DNA of 64,000 bases from Closterium sp. Naga37s-1 (lineage: Eukaryota; Streptophyta; Zygnematophyceae; Desmidiales; Closteriaceae). Shown piece after piece: positions 1 to 15,200 of this stretch; position 1 is the first letter of the stretch; the number at the start of each line of letters is the position of its first letter. Under the pieces are notes generated by a model. It had not been told where the DNA came from, made no database searches, and saw only the letters and a program-made list of their open reading frames with translations. The stretch covers positions 558,001-622,000 of the forward strand of contig CANJKZ010000474.1 of the NCBI GenBank assembly GCA_947471745.1, read 5' to 3'. Made by a program: the position numbers and the translations under genes.

Positions 1-3000
1 GTGCCTCAAGAAATGCATTCCCATGCATCTTCCTTCTTTTAGGTGCCTCAAGAAATGCATTCCCATGCATCTTCCTTCTTTTAGGTGCCTCAAGAAATGC
101 ATTCCCATGCATCTTCCTTCTTTTAGGTGCCTCAAGAAATGCATTCCCATGCATCTTCCTTCTTTTAGGTGCCTCAAGAAATGCATTCCATGCATCTTCC
201 TTCTTTTAGGTGCCTCAAGAAATGCATTCCCATGCATCTTCCTTCTTTTAGGTGCCTCAAGAAATGCATTCCCATGCATCTTCCTTCTTTTAGGTGCCTC
301 AAGAAATGCATTCCATGCATCTTCCTTCTTTTAGGTGCCTCAAGAAATGCATTCCCATGCATCTTCCTTCTTTTAGGTGCCTCAAGAAATGCATTCCCAT
401 GCATCTTCCTTCTTTTAGGTGCCTCAAGAAATGCATTCCATGCATCTTCCTTCTTTTAGGTGCCTCAAGAAATGCATTCCATGCATCTTCCTTCTTTTAG
501 GTGCCTCAAGAAATGCATTCCCATGCATCTTCCTTCTTTTAGGTGCCTCAAGAAATGCATTCCCATGCATCTTCCTTCTTTTAGGTGCCTCAAGAAATGC
601 ATTCCATGCATCTTCCTTCTTTTAGGTGCCTCAAGAAATGCATTCCCATGCATCTTCCTTCTTTTAGGTGCCTCAAGAAATGCATTCCCATGCATCTTCC
701 TTCTTTTAGGTGCCTCAAGAAATGCATTCCATGCATCTTCCTTCTTTTAGGTGCCTCAAGAAATGCATTCCATGCATCTTCCTTCTTTTAGGTGCCTCAA
801 GAAATGCATTCCCATGCATCTTCCTTCTTTTAGGTGCCTCAAGAAATGCATTCCCATGCATCTTCCTTCTTTTAGGTGCCTCAAGAAATGCATTCCATGC
901 ATCTTCCTTCTTTTAGGTGCCTCAAGAAATGCATTCCCATGCATCTTCCTTCTTTTAGGTGCCTCAAGAAATGCATTCCCATGCATCTTCCTTCTTTTAG
1001 GTGCCTCAAGAAATGCATTCCCATGCATCTTCCTTCTTTTAGGTGCCTCAAGAAATGCATTCCCATGCATCTTCCTTCTTTTAGGTGCCTCAAGAAATGC
1101 ATTCCCATGCATCTTCCTTCTTTTAGGTGCCTCAAGAAATGCATTCCCATGCATCTTCCTTCTTTTAGGTGCCTCAAGAAATGCATTCCATGCATCTTCC
1201 TTCTTTTAGGTGCCTCAAGAAATGCATTCCCATGCATCTTCCTTCTTTTAGGTGCCTCAAGAAATGCATTCCCATGCATCTTCCTTCTTTTAGGTGCCTC
1301 AAGAAATGCATTCCCATGCATCTTCCTTCTTTTAGGTGCCTCAAGAAATGCATTCCCATGCATCTTCCTTCTTTTAGGTGCCTCAAGAAATGCATTCCCA
1401 TGCATCTTCCTTCTTTTAGGTGCCTCAAGAAATGCATTCCCATGCATCTTCCTTCTTTTAGGTGCCTCAAGAAATGCATTCCCATGCATCTTCCTTCTTT
1501 TAGGTGCCTCAAGAAATGCATTCCATGCATCTTCCTTCTTTTAGGTGCCTCAAGAAATGCATTCCATGCATCTTCCTTCTTTTAGGTGCCTCAAGAAATG
1601 CATTCCCATGCATCTTCCTTCTTTTAGGTGCCTCAAGAAATGCATTCCATGCATCTTCCTTCTTTTAGGTGCCTCAAGAAATGCATTCCCATGCATCTTC
1701 CTTCTTTTAGGTGCCTCAAGAAATGCATTCCATGCATCTTCCTTCTTTTAGGTGCCTCAAGAAATGCATTCCATGCATCTTCCTTCTTTTAGGTGCCTCA
1801 AGAAATGCATTCCCATGCATCTTCCTTCTTTTAGGTGCCTCAAGAAATGCATTCCCATGCATCTTCCTTCTTTTAGGTGCCTCAAGAAATGCATTCCCAT
1901 GCATCTTCCTTCTTTTAGGTGCCTCAAGAAATGCATTCCCATGCATCTTCCTTCTTTTAGGTGCCTCAAGAAATGCATTCCATGCATCTTCCTTCTTTTA
2001 GGTGCCTCAAGAAATGCATTCCCATGCATCTTCCTTCTTTTAGGTGCCTCAAGAAATGCATTCCATGCATCTTCCTTCTTTTAGGTGCCTCAAGAAATGC
2101 ATTCCCATGCATCTTCCTTCTTTTAGGTGCCTCAAGAAATGCATTCCCATGCATCTTCCTTCTTTTAGGTGCCTCAAGAAATGCATTCCCATGCATCTTC
2201 CTTCTTTTAGGTGCCTCAAGAAATGCATTCCCATGCATCTTCCTTCTTTTAGGTGCCTCAAGAAATGCATTCCCATGCATCTTCCTTCTTTTAGGTGCCT
2301 CAAGAAATGCATTCCATGCATCTTCCTTCTTTTAGGTGCCTCAAGAAATGCATTCCCATGCATCTTCCTTCTTTTAGGTGCCTCAAGAAATGCATTCCCA
2401 TGCATCTTCCTTCTTTTAGGTGCCTCAAGAAATGCATTCCCATGCATCTTCCTTCTTTTAGGTGCCTCAAGAAATGCATTCCCATGCATCTTCCTTCTTT
2501 TAGGTGCCTCAAGAAATGCATTCCCATGCATCTTCCTTCTTTTAGGTGCCTCAAGAAATGCATTCCCATGCATCTTCCTTCTTTTAGGTGCCTCAAGAAA
2601 TGCATTCCATGCATCTTCCTTCTTTTAGGTGCCTCAAGAAATGCATTCCCATGCATCTTCCTTCTTTTAGGTGCCTCAAGAAATGCATTCCCATGCATCT
2701 TCCTTCTTTTAGGTGCCTCAAGAAATGCATTCCCATGCATCTTCCTTCTTTTAGGTGCCTCAAGAAATGCATTCCCATGCATCTTCCTTCTTTTAGGTGC
2801 CTCAAGAAATGCATTCCCATGCATCTTCCTTCTTTTAGGTGCCTCAAGAAATGCATTCCCATGCATCTTCCTTCTTTTAGGTGCCTCAAGAAATGCATTC
2901 CATGCATCTTCCTTCTTTTAGGTGCCTCAAGAAATGCATTCCCATGCATCTTCCTTCTTTTAGGTGCCTCAAGAAATGCATTCCCATGCATCTTCCTTCT

Positions 3001-6000
3001 TTTAGGTGCCTCAAGAAATGCATTCCATGCATCTTCCTTCTTTTAGGTGCCTCAAGAAATGCATTCCCATGCATCTTCCTTCTTTTAGGTGCCTCAAGAA
3101 ATGCATTCCCATGCATCTTCCTTCTTTTAGGTGCCTCAAGAAATGCATTCCCATGCATCTTCCTTCTTTTAGGTGCCTCAAGAAATGCATTCCCATGCAT
3201 CTTCCTTCTTTTAGGTGCCTCAAGAAATGCATTCCCATGCATCTTCCTTCTTTTAGGTGCCTCAAGAAATGCATTCCCATGCATCTTCCTTCTTTTAGGT
3301 GCCTCAAGAAATGCATTCCCATGCATCTTCCTTCTTTTAGGTGCCTCAAGAAATGCATTCCCATGCATCTTCCTTCTTTTAGGTGCCTCAAGAAATGCAT
3401 TCCCATGCATCTTCCTTCTTTTAGGTGCCTCAAGAAATGCATTCCCATGCATCTTCCTTCTTTTAGGTGCCTCAAGAAATGCATTCCCATGCATCTTCCT
3501 TCTTTTAGGTGCCTCAAGAAATGCATTCCCATGCATCTTCCTTCTTTTAGGTGCCTCAAGAAATGCATTCCATGCATCTTCCTTCTTTTAGGTGCCTCAA
3601 GAAATGCATTCCCATGCATCTTCCTTCTTTTAGGTGCCTCAAGAAATGCATTCCCATGCATCTTCCTTCTTTTAGGTGCCTCAAGAAATGCATTCCATGC
3701 ATCTTCCTTCTTTTAGGTGCCTCAAGAAATGCATTCCATGCATCTTCCTTCTTTTAGGTGCCTCAAGAAATGCATTCCCATGCATCTTCCTTCTTTTAGG
3801 TGCCTCAAGAAATGCATTCCCATGCATCTTCCTTCTTTTAGGTGCCTCAAGAAATGCATTCCCATGCATCTTCCTTCTTTTAGGTGCCTCAAGAAATGCA
3901 TTCCCATGCATCTTCCTTCTTTTAGGTGCCTCAAGAAATGCATTCCATGCATCTTCCTTCTTTTAGGTGCCTCAAGAAATGCATTCCCATGCATCTTCCT
4001 TCTTTTAGGTGCCTCAAGAAATGCATTCCCATGCATCTTCCTTCTTTTAGGTGCCTCAAGAAATGCATTCCATGCATCTTCCTTCTTTTAGGTGCCTCAA
4101 GAAATGCATTCCCATGCATCTTCCTTCTTTTAGGTGCCTCAAGAAATGCATTCCCATGCATCTTCCTTCTTTTAGGTGCCTCAAGAAATGCATTCCCATG
4201 CATCTTCCTTCTTTTAGGTGCCTCAAGAAATGCATTCCCATGCATCTTCCTTCTTTTAGGTGCCTCAAGAAATGCATTCCATGCATCTTCCTTCTTTTAG
4301 GTGCCTCAAGAAATGCATTCCCATGCATCTTCCTTCTTTTAGGTGCCTCAAGAAATGCATTCCCATGCATCTTCCTTCTTTTAGGTGCCTCAAGAAATGC
4401 ATTCCCATGCATCTTCCTTCTTTTAGGTGCCTCAAGAAATGCATTCCCATGCATCTTCCTTCTTTTAGGTGCCTCAAGAAATGCATTCCCATGCATCTTC
4501 CTTCTTTTAGGTGCCTCAAGAAATGCATTCCCATGCATCTTCCTTCTTTTAGGTGCCTCAAGAAATGCATTCCCATGCATCTTCCTTCTTTTAGGTGCCT
4601 CAAGAAATGCATTCCCATGCATCTTCCTTCTTTTAGGTGCCTCAAGAAATGCATTCCCATGCATCTTCCTTCTTTTAGGTGCCTCAAGAAATGCATTCCC
4701 ATGCATCTTCCTTCTTTTAGGTGCCTCAAGAAATGCATTCCCATGCATCTTCCTTCTTTTAGGTGCCTCAAGAAATGCATTCCCATGCATCTTCCTTCTT
4801 TTAGGTGCCTCAAGAAATGCATTCCCATGCATCTTCCTTCTTTTAGGTGCCTCAAGAAATGCATTCCCATGCATCTTCCTTCTTTTAGGTGCCTCAAGAA
4901 ATGCATTCCCATGCATCTTCCTTCTTTTAGGTGCCTCAAGAAATGCATTCCCATGCATCTTCCTTCTTTTAGGTGCCTCAAGAAATGCATTCCCATGCAT
5001 CTTCCTTCTTTTAGGTGCCTCAAGAAATGCATTCCCATGCATCTTCCTTCTTTTAGGTGCCTCAAGAAATGCATTCCCATGCATCTTCCTTCTTTTAGGT
5101 GCCTCAAGAAATGCATTCCATGCATCTTCCTTCTTTTAGGTGCCTCAAGAAATGCATTCCCATGCATCTTCCTTCTTTTAGGTGCCTCAAGAAATGCATT
5201 CCATGCATCTTCCTTCTTTTAGGTGCCTCAAGAAATGCATTCCCATGCATCTTCCTTCTTTTAGGTGCCTCAAGAAATGCATTCCCATGCATCTTCCTTC
5301 TTTTAGGTGCCTCAAGAAATGCATTCCCATGCATCTTCCTTCTTTTAGGTGCCTCAAGAAATGCATTCCCATGCATCTTCCTTCTTTTAGGTGCCTCAAG
5401 AAATGCATTCCCATGCATCTTCCTTCTTTTAGGTGCCTCAAGAAATGCATTCCCATGCATCTTCCTTCTTTTAGGTGCCTCAAGAAATGCATTCCCATGC
5501 ATCTTCCTTCTTTTAGGTGCCTCAAGAAATGCATTCCCATGCATCTTCCTTCTTTTAGGTGCCTCAAGAAATGCATTCCCATGCATCTTCCTTCTTTTAG
5601 GTGCCTCAAGAAATGCATTCCATGCATCTTCCTTCTTTTAGGTGCCTCAAGAAATGCATTCCCATGCATCTTCCTTCTTTTAGGTGCCTCAAGAAATGCA
5701 TTCCCATGCATCTTCCTTCTTTTAGGTGCCTCAAGAAATGCATTCCCATGCATCTTCCTTCTTTTAGGTGCCTCAAGAAATGCATTCCCATGCATCTTCC
5801 TTCTTTTAGGTGCCTCAAGAAATGCATTCCCATGCATCTTCCTTCTTTTAGGTGCCTCAAGAAATGCATTCCCATGCATCTTCCTTCTTTTAGGTGCCTC
5901 AAGAAATGCATTCCCATGCATCTTCCTTCTTTTAGGTGCCTCAAGAAATGCATTCCCATGCATCTTCCTTCTTTTAGGTGCCTCAAGAAATGCATTCCCA

Positions 6001-6186
6001 TGCATCTTCCTTCTTTTAGGTGCCTCAAGAAATGCATTCCCATGCATCTTCCTTCTTTTAGGTGCCTCAAGAAATGCATTCCATGCATCTTCCTTCTTTT
6101 AGGTGCCTCAAGAAATGCATTCCCATGCATCTTCCTTCTTTTAGGTGCCTCAAGAAATGCATTCCCATGCATCTTCCTTCTTTTAG

Positions 6187-6243
6187 GTGCCTCAAGAAAT
6201 GCATTCCCATGCATCTTAATGCATTCCATGCATCTTCTTTTAG
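6187..6243 (+). repeat. Composite (rearranged) satellite unit, 57 bp
   Basis: A unit runs normally for 31 bp to CATGCATCTT, then jumps to AATGCATTCC of another unit and finishes CATCTTCTTTTAG. Compared with two normal units (83 bp), 26 bp are missing, partly between short repeats of ATGCAT and CTT. It is a private marker inside an otherwise uniform array. Confidence 0.9.
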
Positions 6244-9200
6244 GTGCCTCAAGAAATGCATTCCCATGCATCTTCCTTCTTTTAGGTGCCTCAAGAAATG
6301 CATTCCCATGCATCTTCCTTCTTTTAGGTGCCTCAAGAAATGCATTCCCATGCATCTTCCTTCTTTTAGGTGCCTCAAGAAATGCATTCCCATGCATCTT
6401 CCTTCTTTTAGGTGCCTCAAGAAATGCATTCCCATGCATCTTCCTTCTTTTAGGTGCCTCAAGAAATGCATTCCCATGCATCTTCCTTCTTTTAGGTGCC
6501 TCAAGAAATGCATTCCCATGCATCTTCCTTCTTTTAGGTGCCTCAAGAAATGCATTCCATGCATCTTCCTTCTTTTAGGTGCCTCAAGAAATGCATTCCA
6601 TGCATCTTCCTTCTTTTAGGTGCCTCAAGAAATGCATTCCCATGCATCTTCCTTCTTTTAGGTGCCTCAAGAAATGCATTCCCATGCATCTTCCTTCTTT
6701 TAGGTGCCTCAAGAAATGCATTCCCATGCATCTTCCTTCTTTTAGGTGCCTCAAGAAATGCATTCCCATGCATCTTCCTTCTTTTAGGTGCCTCAAGAAA
6801 TGCATTCCCATGCATCTTCCTTCTTTTAGGTGCCTCAAGAAATGCATTCCCATGCATCTTCCTTCTTTTAGGTGCCTCAAGAAATGCATTCCCATGCATC
6901 TTCCTTCTTTTAGGTGCCTCAAGAAATGCATTCCCATGCATCTTCCTTCTTTTAGGTGCCTCAAGAAATGCATTCCCATGCATCTTCCTTCTTTTAGGTG
7001 CCTCAAGAAATGCATTCCCATGCATCTTCCTTCTTTTAGGTGCCTCAAGAAATGCATTCCCATGCATCTTCCTTCTTTTAGGTGCCTCAAGAAATGCATT
7101 CCCATGCATCTTCCTTCTTTTAGGTGCCTCAAGAAATGCATTCCCATGCATCTTCCTTCTTTTAGGTGCCTCAAGAAATGCATTCCCATGCATCTTCCTT
7201 CTTTTAGGTGCCTCAAGAAATGCATTCCCATGCATCTTCCTTCTTTTAGGTGCCTCAAGAAATGCATTCCCATGCATCTTCCTTCTTTTAGGTGCCTCAA
7301 GAAATGCATTCCATGCATCTTCCTTCTTTTAGGTGCCTCAAGAAATGCATTCCCATGCATCTTCCTTCTTTTAGGTGCCTCAAGAAATGCATTCCCATGC
7401 ATCTTCCTTCTTTTAGGTGCCTCAAGAAATGCATTCCCATGCATCTTCCTTCTTTTAGGTGCCTCAAGAAATGCATTCCCATGCATCTTCCTTCTTTTAG
7501 GTGCCTCAAGAAATGCATTCCCATGCATCTTCCTTCTTTTAGGTGCCTCAAGAAATGCATTCCCATGCATCTTCCTTCTTTTAGGTGCCTCAAGAAATGC
7601 ATTCCCATGCATCTTCCTTCTTTTAGGTGCCTCAAGAAATGCATTCCCATGCATCTTCCTTCTTTTAGGTGCCTCAAGAAATGCATTCCCATGCATCTTC
7701 CTTCTTTTAGGTGCCTCAAGAAATGCATTCCCATGCATCTTCCTTCTTTTAGGTGCCTCAAGAAATGCATTCCCATGCATCTTCCTTCTTTTAGGTGCCT
7801 CAAGAAATGCATTCCCATGCATCTTCCTTCTTTTAGGTGCCTCAAGAAATGCATTCCATGCATCTTCCTTCTTTTAGGTGCCTCAAGAAATGCATTCCAT
7901 GCATCTTCCTTCTTTTAGGTGCCTCAAGAAATGCATTCCATGCATCTTCCTTCTTTTAGGTGCCTCAAGAAATGCATTCCCATGCATCTTCCTTCTTTTA
8001 GGTGCCTCAAGAAATGCATTCCCATGCATCTTCCTTCTTTTAGGTGCCTCAAGAAATGCATTCCCATGCATCTTCCTTCTTTTAGGTGCCTCAAGAAATG
8101 CATTCCCATGCATCTTCCTTCTTTTAGGTGCCTCAAGAAATGCATTCCCATGCATCTTCCTTCTTTTAGGTGCCTCAAGAAATGCATTCCCATGCATCTT
8201 CCTTCTTTTAGGTGCCTCAAGAAATGCATTCCCATGCATCTTCCTTCTTTTAGGTGCCTCAAGAAATGCATTCCCATGCATCTTCCTTCTTTTAGGTGCC
8301 TCAAGAAATGCATTCCCATGCATCTTCCTTCTTTTAGGTGCCTCAAGAAATGCATTCCCATGCATCTTCCTTCTTTTAGGTGCCTCAAGAAATGCATTCC
8401 CATGCATCTTCCTTCTTTTAGGTGCCTCAAGAAATGCATTCCCATGCATCTTCCTTCTTTTAGGTGCCTCAAGAAATGCATTCCCATGCATCTTCCTTCT
8501 TTTAGGTGCCTCAAGAAATGCATTCCCATGCATCTTCCTTCTTTTAGGTGCCTCAAGAAATGCATTCCCATGCATCTTCCTTCTTTTAGGTGCCTCAAGA
8601 AATGCATTCCCATGCATCTTCCTTCTTTTAGGTGCCTCAAGAAATGCATTCCCATGCATCTTCCTTCTTTTAGGTGCCTCAAGAAATGCATTCCCATGCA
8701 TCTTCCTTCTTTTAGGTGCCTCAAGAAATGCATTCCCATGCATCTTCCTTCTTTTAGGTGCCTCAAGAAATGCATTCCCATGCATCTTCCTTCTTTTAGG
8801 TGCCTCAAGAAATGCATTCCCATGCATCTTCCTTCTTTTAGGTGCCTCAAGAAATGCATTCCCATGCATCTTCCTTCTTTTAGGTGCCTCAAGAAATGCA
8901 TTCCCATGCATCTTCCTTCTTTTAGGTGCCTCAAGAAATGCATTCCCATGCATCTTCCTTCTTTTAGGTGCCTCAAGAAATGCATTCCCATGCATCTTCC
9001 TTCTTTTAGGTGCCTCAAGAAATGCATTCCCATGCATCTTCCTTCTTTTAGGTGCCTCAAGAAATGCATTCCCATGCATCTTCCTTCTTTTAGGTGCCTC
9101 AAGAAATGCATTCCCATGCATCTTCCTTCTTTTAGGTGCCTCAAGAAATGCATTCCCATGCATCTTCCTTCTTTTAGGTGCCTCAAGAAATGCATTCCCA

Positions 9201-12200
9201 TGCATCTTCCTTCTTTTAGGTGCCTCAAGAAATGCATTCCCATGCATCTTCCTTCTTTTAGGTGCCTCAAGAAATGCATTCCCATGCATCTTCCTTCTTT
9301 TAGGTGCCTCAAGAAATGCATTCCCATGCATCTTCCTTCTTTTAGGTGCCTCAAGAAATGCATTCCCATGCATCTTCCTTCTTTTAGGTGCCTCAAGAAA
9401 TGCATTCCCATGCATCTTCCTTCTTTTAGGTGCCTCAAGAAATGCATTCCCATGCATCTTCCTTCTTTTAGGTGCCTCAAGAAATGCATTCCCATGCATC
9501 TTCCTTCTTTTAGGTGCCTCAAGAAATGCATTCCCATGCATCTTCCTTCTTTTAGGTGCCTCAAGAAATGCATTCCCATGCATCTTCCTTCTTTTAGGTG
9601 CCTCAAGAAATGCATTCCCATGCATCTTCCTTCTTTTAGGTGCCTCAAGAAATGCATTCCCATGCATCTTCCTTCTTTTAGGTGCCTCAAGAAATGCATT
9701 CCCATGCATCTTCCTTCTTTTAGGTGCCTCAAGAAATGCATTCCCATGCATCTTCCTTCTTTTAGGTGCCTCAAGAAATGCATTCCCATGCATCTTCCTT
9801 CTTTTAGGTGCCTCAAGAAATGCATTCCCATGCATCTTCCTTCTTTTAGGTGCCTCAAGAAATGCATTCCCATGCATCTTCCTTCTTTTAGGTGCCTCAA
9901 GAAATGCATTCCATGCATCTTCCTTCTTTTAGGTGCCTCAAGAAATGCATTCCCATGCATCTTCCTTCTTTTAGGTGCCTCAAGAAATGCATTCCCATGC
10001 ATCTTCCTTCTTTTAGGTGCCTCAAGAAATGCATTCCCATGCATCTTCCTTCTTTTAGGTGCCTCAAGAAATGCATTCCCATGCATCTTCCTTCTTTTAG
10101 GTGCCTCAAGAAATGCATTCCCATGCATCTTCCTTCTTTTAGGTGCCTCAAGAAATGCATTCCCATGCATCTTCCTTCTTTTAGGTGCCTCAAGAAATGC
10201 ATTCCCATGCATCTTCCTTCTTTTAGGTGCCTCAAGAAATGCATTCCCATGCATCTTCCTTCTTTTAGGTGCCTCAAGAAATGCATTCCCATGCATCTTC
10301 CTTCTTTTAGGTGCCTCAAGAAATGCATTCCCATGCATCTTCCTTCTTTTAGGTGCCTCAAGAAATGCATTCCATGCATCTTCCTTCTTTTAGGTGCCTC
10401 AAGAAATGCATTCCCATGCATCTTCCTTCTTTTAGGTGCCTCAAGAAATGCATTCCCATGCATCTTCCTTCTTTTAGGTGCCTCAAGAAATGCATTCCCA
10501 TGCATCTTCCTTCTTTTAGGTGCCTCAAGAAATGCATTCCCATGCATCTTCCTTCTTTTAGGTGCCTCAAGAAATGCATTCCCATGCATCTTCCTTCTTT
10601 TAGGTGCCTCAAGAAATGCATTCCCATGCATCTTCCTTCTTTTAGGTGCCTCAAGAAATGCATTCCCATGCATCTTCCTTCTTTTAGGTGCCTCAAGAAA
10701 TGCATTCCCATGCATCTTCCTTCTTTTAGGTGCCTCAAGAAATGCATTCCCATGCATCTTCCTTCTTTTAGGTGCCTCAAGAAATGCATTCCCATGCATC
10801 TTCCTTCTTTTAGGTGCCTCAAGAAATGCATTCCCATGCATCTTCCTTCTTTTAGGTGCCTCAAGAAATGCATTCCATGCATCTTCCTTCTTTTAGGTGC
10901 CTCAAGAAATGCATTCCCATGCATCTTCCTTCTTTTAGGTGCCTCAAGAAATGCATTCCATGCATCTTCCTTCTTTTAGGTGCCTCAAGAAATGCATTCC
11001 CATGCATCTTCCTTCTTTTAGGTGCCTCAAGAAATGCATTCCCATGCATCTTCCTTCTTTTAGGTGCCTCAAGAAATGCATTCCCATGCATCTTCCTTCT
11101 TTTAGGTGCCTCAAGAAATGCATTCCCATGCATCTTCCTTCTTTTAGGTGCCTCAAGAAATGCATTCCCATGCATCTTCCTTCTTTTAGGTGCCTCAAGA
11201 AATGCATTCCCATGCATCTTCCTTCTTTTAGGTGCCTCAAGAAATGCATTCCCATGCATCTTCCTTCTTTTAGGTGCCTCAAGAAATGCATTCCCATGCA
11301 TCTTCCTTCTTTTAGGTGCCTCAAGAAATGCATTCCCATGCATCTTCCTTCTTTTAGGTGCCTCAAGAAATGCATTCCCATGCATCTTCCTTCTTTTAGG
11401 TGCCTCAAGAAATGCATTCCCATGCATCTTCCTTCTTTTAGGTGCCTCAAGAAATGCATTCCCATGCATCTTCCTTCTTTTAGGTGCCTCAAGAAATGCA
11501 TTCCCATGCATCTTCCTTCTTTTAGGTGCCTCAAGAAATGCATTCCCATGCATCTTCCTTCTTTTAGGTGCCTCAAGAAATGCATTCCATGCATCTTCCT
11601 TCTTTTAGGTGCCTCAAGAAATGCATTCCCATGCATCTTCCTTCTTTTAGGTGCCTCAAGAAATGCATTCCCATGCATCTTCCTTCTTTTAGGTGCCTCA
11701 AGAAATGCATTCCCATGCATCTTCCTTCTTTTAGGTGCCTCAAGAAATGCATTCCCATGCATCTTCCTTCTTTTAGGTGCCTCAAGAAATGCATTCCCAT
11801 GCATCTTCCTTCTTTTAGGTGCCTCAAGAAATGCATTCCATGCATCTTCCTTCTTTTAGGTGCCTCAAGAAATGCATTCCCATGCATCTTCCTTCTTTTA
11901 GGTGCCTCAAGAAATGCATTCCCATGCATCTTCCTTCTTTTAGGTGCCTCAAGAAATGCATTCCCATGCATCTTCCTTCTTTTAGGTGCCTCAAGAAATG
12001 CATTCCCATGCATCTTCCTTCTTTTAGGTGCCTCAAGAAATGCATTCCCATGCATCTTCCTTCTTTTAGGTGCCTCAAGAAATGCATTCCCATGCATCTT
12101 CCTTCTTTTAGGTGCCTCAAGAAATGCATTCCCATGCATCTTCCTTCTTTTAGGTGCCTCAAGAAATGCATTCCCATGCATCTTCCTTCTTTTAGGTGCC

Positions 12201-15200
12201 TCAAGAAATGCATTCCCATGCATCTTCCTTCTTTTAGGTGCCTCAAGAAATGCATTCCCATGCATCTTCCTTCTTTTAGGTGCCTCAAGAAATGCATTCC
12301 CATGCATCTTCCTTCTTTTAGGTGCCTCAAGAAATGCATTCCCATGCATCTTCCTTCTTTTAGGTGCCTCAAGAAATGCATTCCCATGCATCTTCCTTCT
12401 TTTAGGTGCCTCAAGAAATGCATTCCCATGCATCTTCCTTCTTTTAGGTGCCTCAAGAAATGCATTCCCATGCATCTTCCTTCTTTTAGGTGCCTCAAGA
12501 AATGCATTCCCATGCATCTTCCTTCTTTTAGGTGCCTCAAGAAATGCATTCCCATGCATCTTCCTTCTTTTAGGTGCCTCAAGAAATGCATTCCCATGCA
12601 TCTTCCTTCTTTTAGGTGCCTCAAGAAATGCATTCCCATGCATCTTCCTTCTTTTAGGTGCCTCAAGAAATGCATTCCCATGCATCTTCCTTCTTTTAGG
12701 TGCCTCAAGAAATGCATTCCCATGCATCTTCCTTCTTTTAGGTGCCTCAAGAAATGCATTCCCATGCATCTTCCTTCTTTTAGGTGCCTCAAGAAATGCA
12801 TTCCCATGCATCTTCCTTCTTTTAGGTGCCTCAAGAAATGCATTCCATGCATCTTCCTTCTTTTAGGTGCCTCAAGAAATGCATTCCATGCATCTTCCTT
12901 CTTTTAGGTGCCTCAAGAAATGCATTCCCATGCATCTTCCTTCTTTTAGGTGCCTCAAGAAATGCATTCCCATGCATCTTCCTTCTTTTAGGTGCCTCAA
13001 GAAATGCATTCCCATGCATCTTCCTTCTTTTAGGTGCCTCAAGAAATGCATTCCCATGCATCTTCCTTCTTTTAGGTGCCTCAAGAAATGCATTCCCATG
13101 CATCTTCCTTCTTTTAGGTGCCTCAAGAAATGCATTCCCATGCATCTTCCTTCTTTTAGGTGCCTCAAGAAATGCATTCCCATGCATCTTCCTTCTTTTA
13201 GGTGCCTCAAGAAATGCATTCCCATGCATCTTCCTTCTTTTAGGTGCCTCAAGAAATGCATTCCCATGCATCTTCCTTCTTTTAGGTGCCTCAAGAAATG
13301 CATTCCCATGCATCTTCCTTCTTTTAGGTGCCTCAAGAAATGCATTCCCATGCATCTTCCTTCTTTTAGGTGCCTCAAGAAATGCATTCCATGCATCTTC
13401 CTTCTTTTAGGTGCCTCAAGAAATGCATTCCCATGCATCTTCCTTCTTTTAGGTGCCTCAAGAAATGCATTCCCATGCATCTTCCTTCTTTTAGGTGCCT
13501 CAAGAAATGCATTCCCATGCATCTTCCTTCTTTTAGGTGCCTCAAGAAATGCATTCCCATGCATCTTCCTTCTTTTAGGTGCCTCAAGAAATGCATTCCC
13601 ATGCATCTTCCTTCTTTTAGGTGCCTCAAGAAATGCATTCCCATGCATCTTCCTTCTTTTAGGTGCCTCAAGAAATGCATTCCCATGCATCTTCCTTCTT
13701 TTAGGTGCCTCAAGAAATGCATTCCCATGCATCTTCCTTCTTTTAGGTGCCTCAAGAAATGCATTCCCATGCATCTTCCTTCTTTTAGGTGCCTCAAGAA
13801 ATGCATTCCCATGCATCTTCCTTCTTTTAGGTGCCTCAAGAAATGCATTCCCATGCATCTTCCTTCTTTTAGGTGCCTCAAGAAATGCATTCCCATGCAT
13901 CTTCCTTCTTTTAGGTGCCTCAAGAAATGCATTCCCATGCATCTTCCTTCTTTTAGGTGCCTCAAGAAATGCATTCCCATGCATCTTCCTTCTTTTAGGT
14001 GCCTCAAGAAATGCATTCCCATGCATCTTCCTTCTTTTAGGTGCCTCAAGAAATGCATTCCCATGCATCTTCCTTCTTTTAGGTGCCTCAAGAAATGCAT
14101 TCCCATGCATCTTCCTTCTTTTAGGTGCCTCAAGAAATGCATTCCCATGCATCTTCCTTCTTTTAGGTGCCTCAAGAAATGCATTCCCATGCATCTTCCT
14201 TCTTTTAGGTGCCTCAAGAAATGCATTCCCATGCATCTTCCTTCTTTTAGGTGCCTCAAGAAATGCATTCCATGCATCTTCCTTCTTTTAGGTGCCTCAA
14301 GAAATGCATTCCCATGCATCTTCCTTCTTTTAGGTGCCTCAAGAAATGCATTCCATGCATCTTCCTTCTTTTAGGTGCCTCAAGAAATGCATTCCCATGC
14401 ATCTTCCTTCTTTTAGGTGCCTCAAGAAATGCATTCCCATGCATCTTCCTTCTTTTAGGTGCCTCAAGAAATGCATTCCCATGCATCTTCCTTCTTTTAG
14501 GTGCCTCAAGAAATGCATTCCCATGCATCTTCCTTCTTTTAGGTGCCTCAAGAAATGCATTCCCATGCATCTTCCTTCTTTTAGGTGCCTCAAGAAATGC
14601 ATTCCATGCATCTTCCTTCTTTTAGGTGCCTCAAGAAATGCATTCCCATGCATCTTCCTTCTTTTAGGTGCCTCAAGAAATGCATTCCCATGCATCTTCC
14701 TTCTTTTAGGTGCCTCAAGAAATGCATTCCCATGCATCTTCCTTCTTTTAGGTGCCTCAAGAAATGCATTCCCATGCATCTTCCTTCTTTTAGGTGCCTC
14801 AAGAAATGCATTCCCATGCATCTTCCTTCTTTTAGGTGCCTCAAGAAATGCATTCCCATGCATCTTCCTTCTTTTAGGTGCCTCAAGAAATGCATTCCCA
14901 TGCATCTTCCTTCTTTTAGGTGCCTCAAGAAATGCATTCCCATGCATCTTCCTTCTTTTAGGTGCCTCAAGAAATGCATTCCCATGCATCTTCCTTCTTT
15001 TAGGTGCCTCAAGAAATGCATTCCCATGCATCTTCCTTCTTTTAGGTGCCTCAAGAAATGCATTCCATGCATCTTCCTTCTTTTAGGTGCCTCAAGAAAT
15101 GCATTCCCATGCATCTTCCTTCTTTTAGGTGCCTCAAGAAATGCATTCCCATGCATCTTCCTTCTTTTAGGTGCCTCAAGAAATGCATTCCCATGCATCT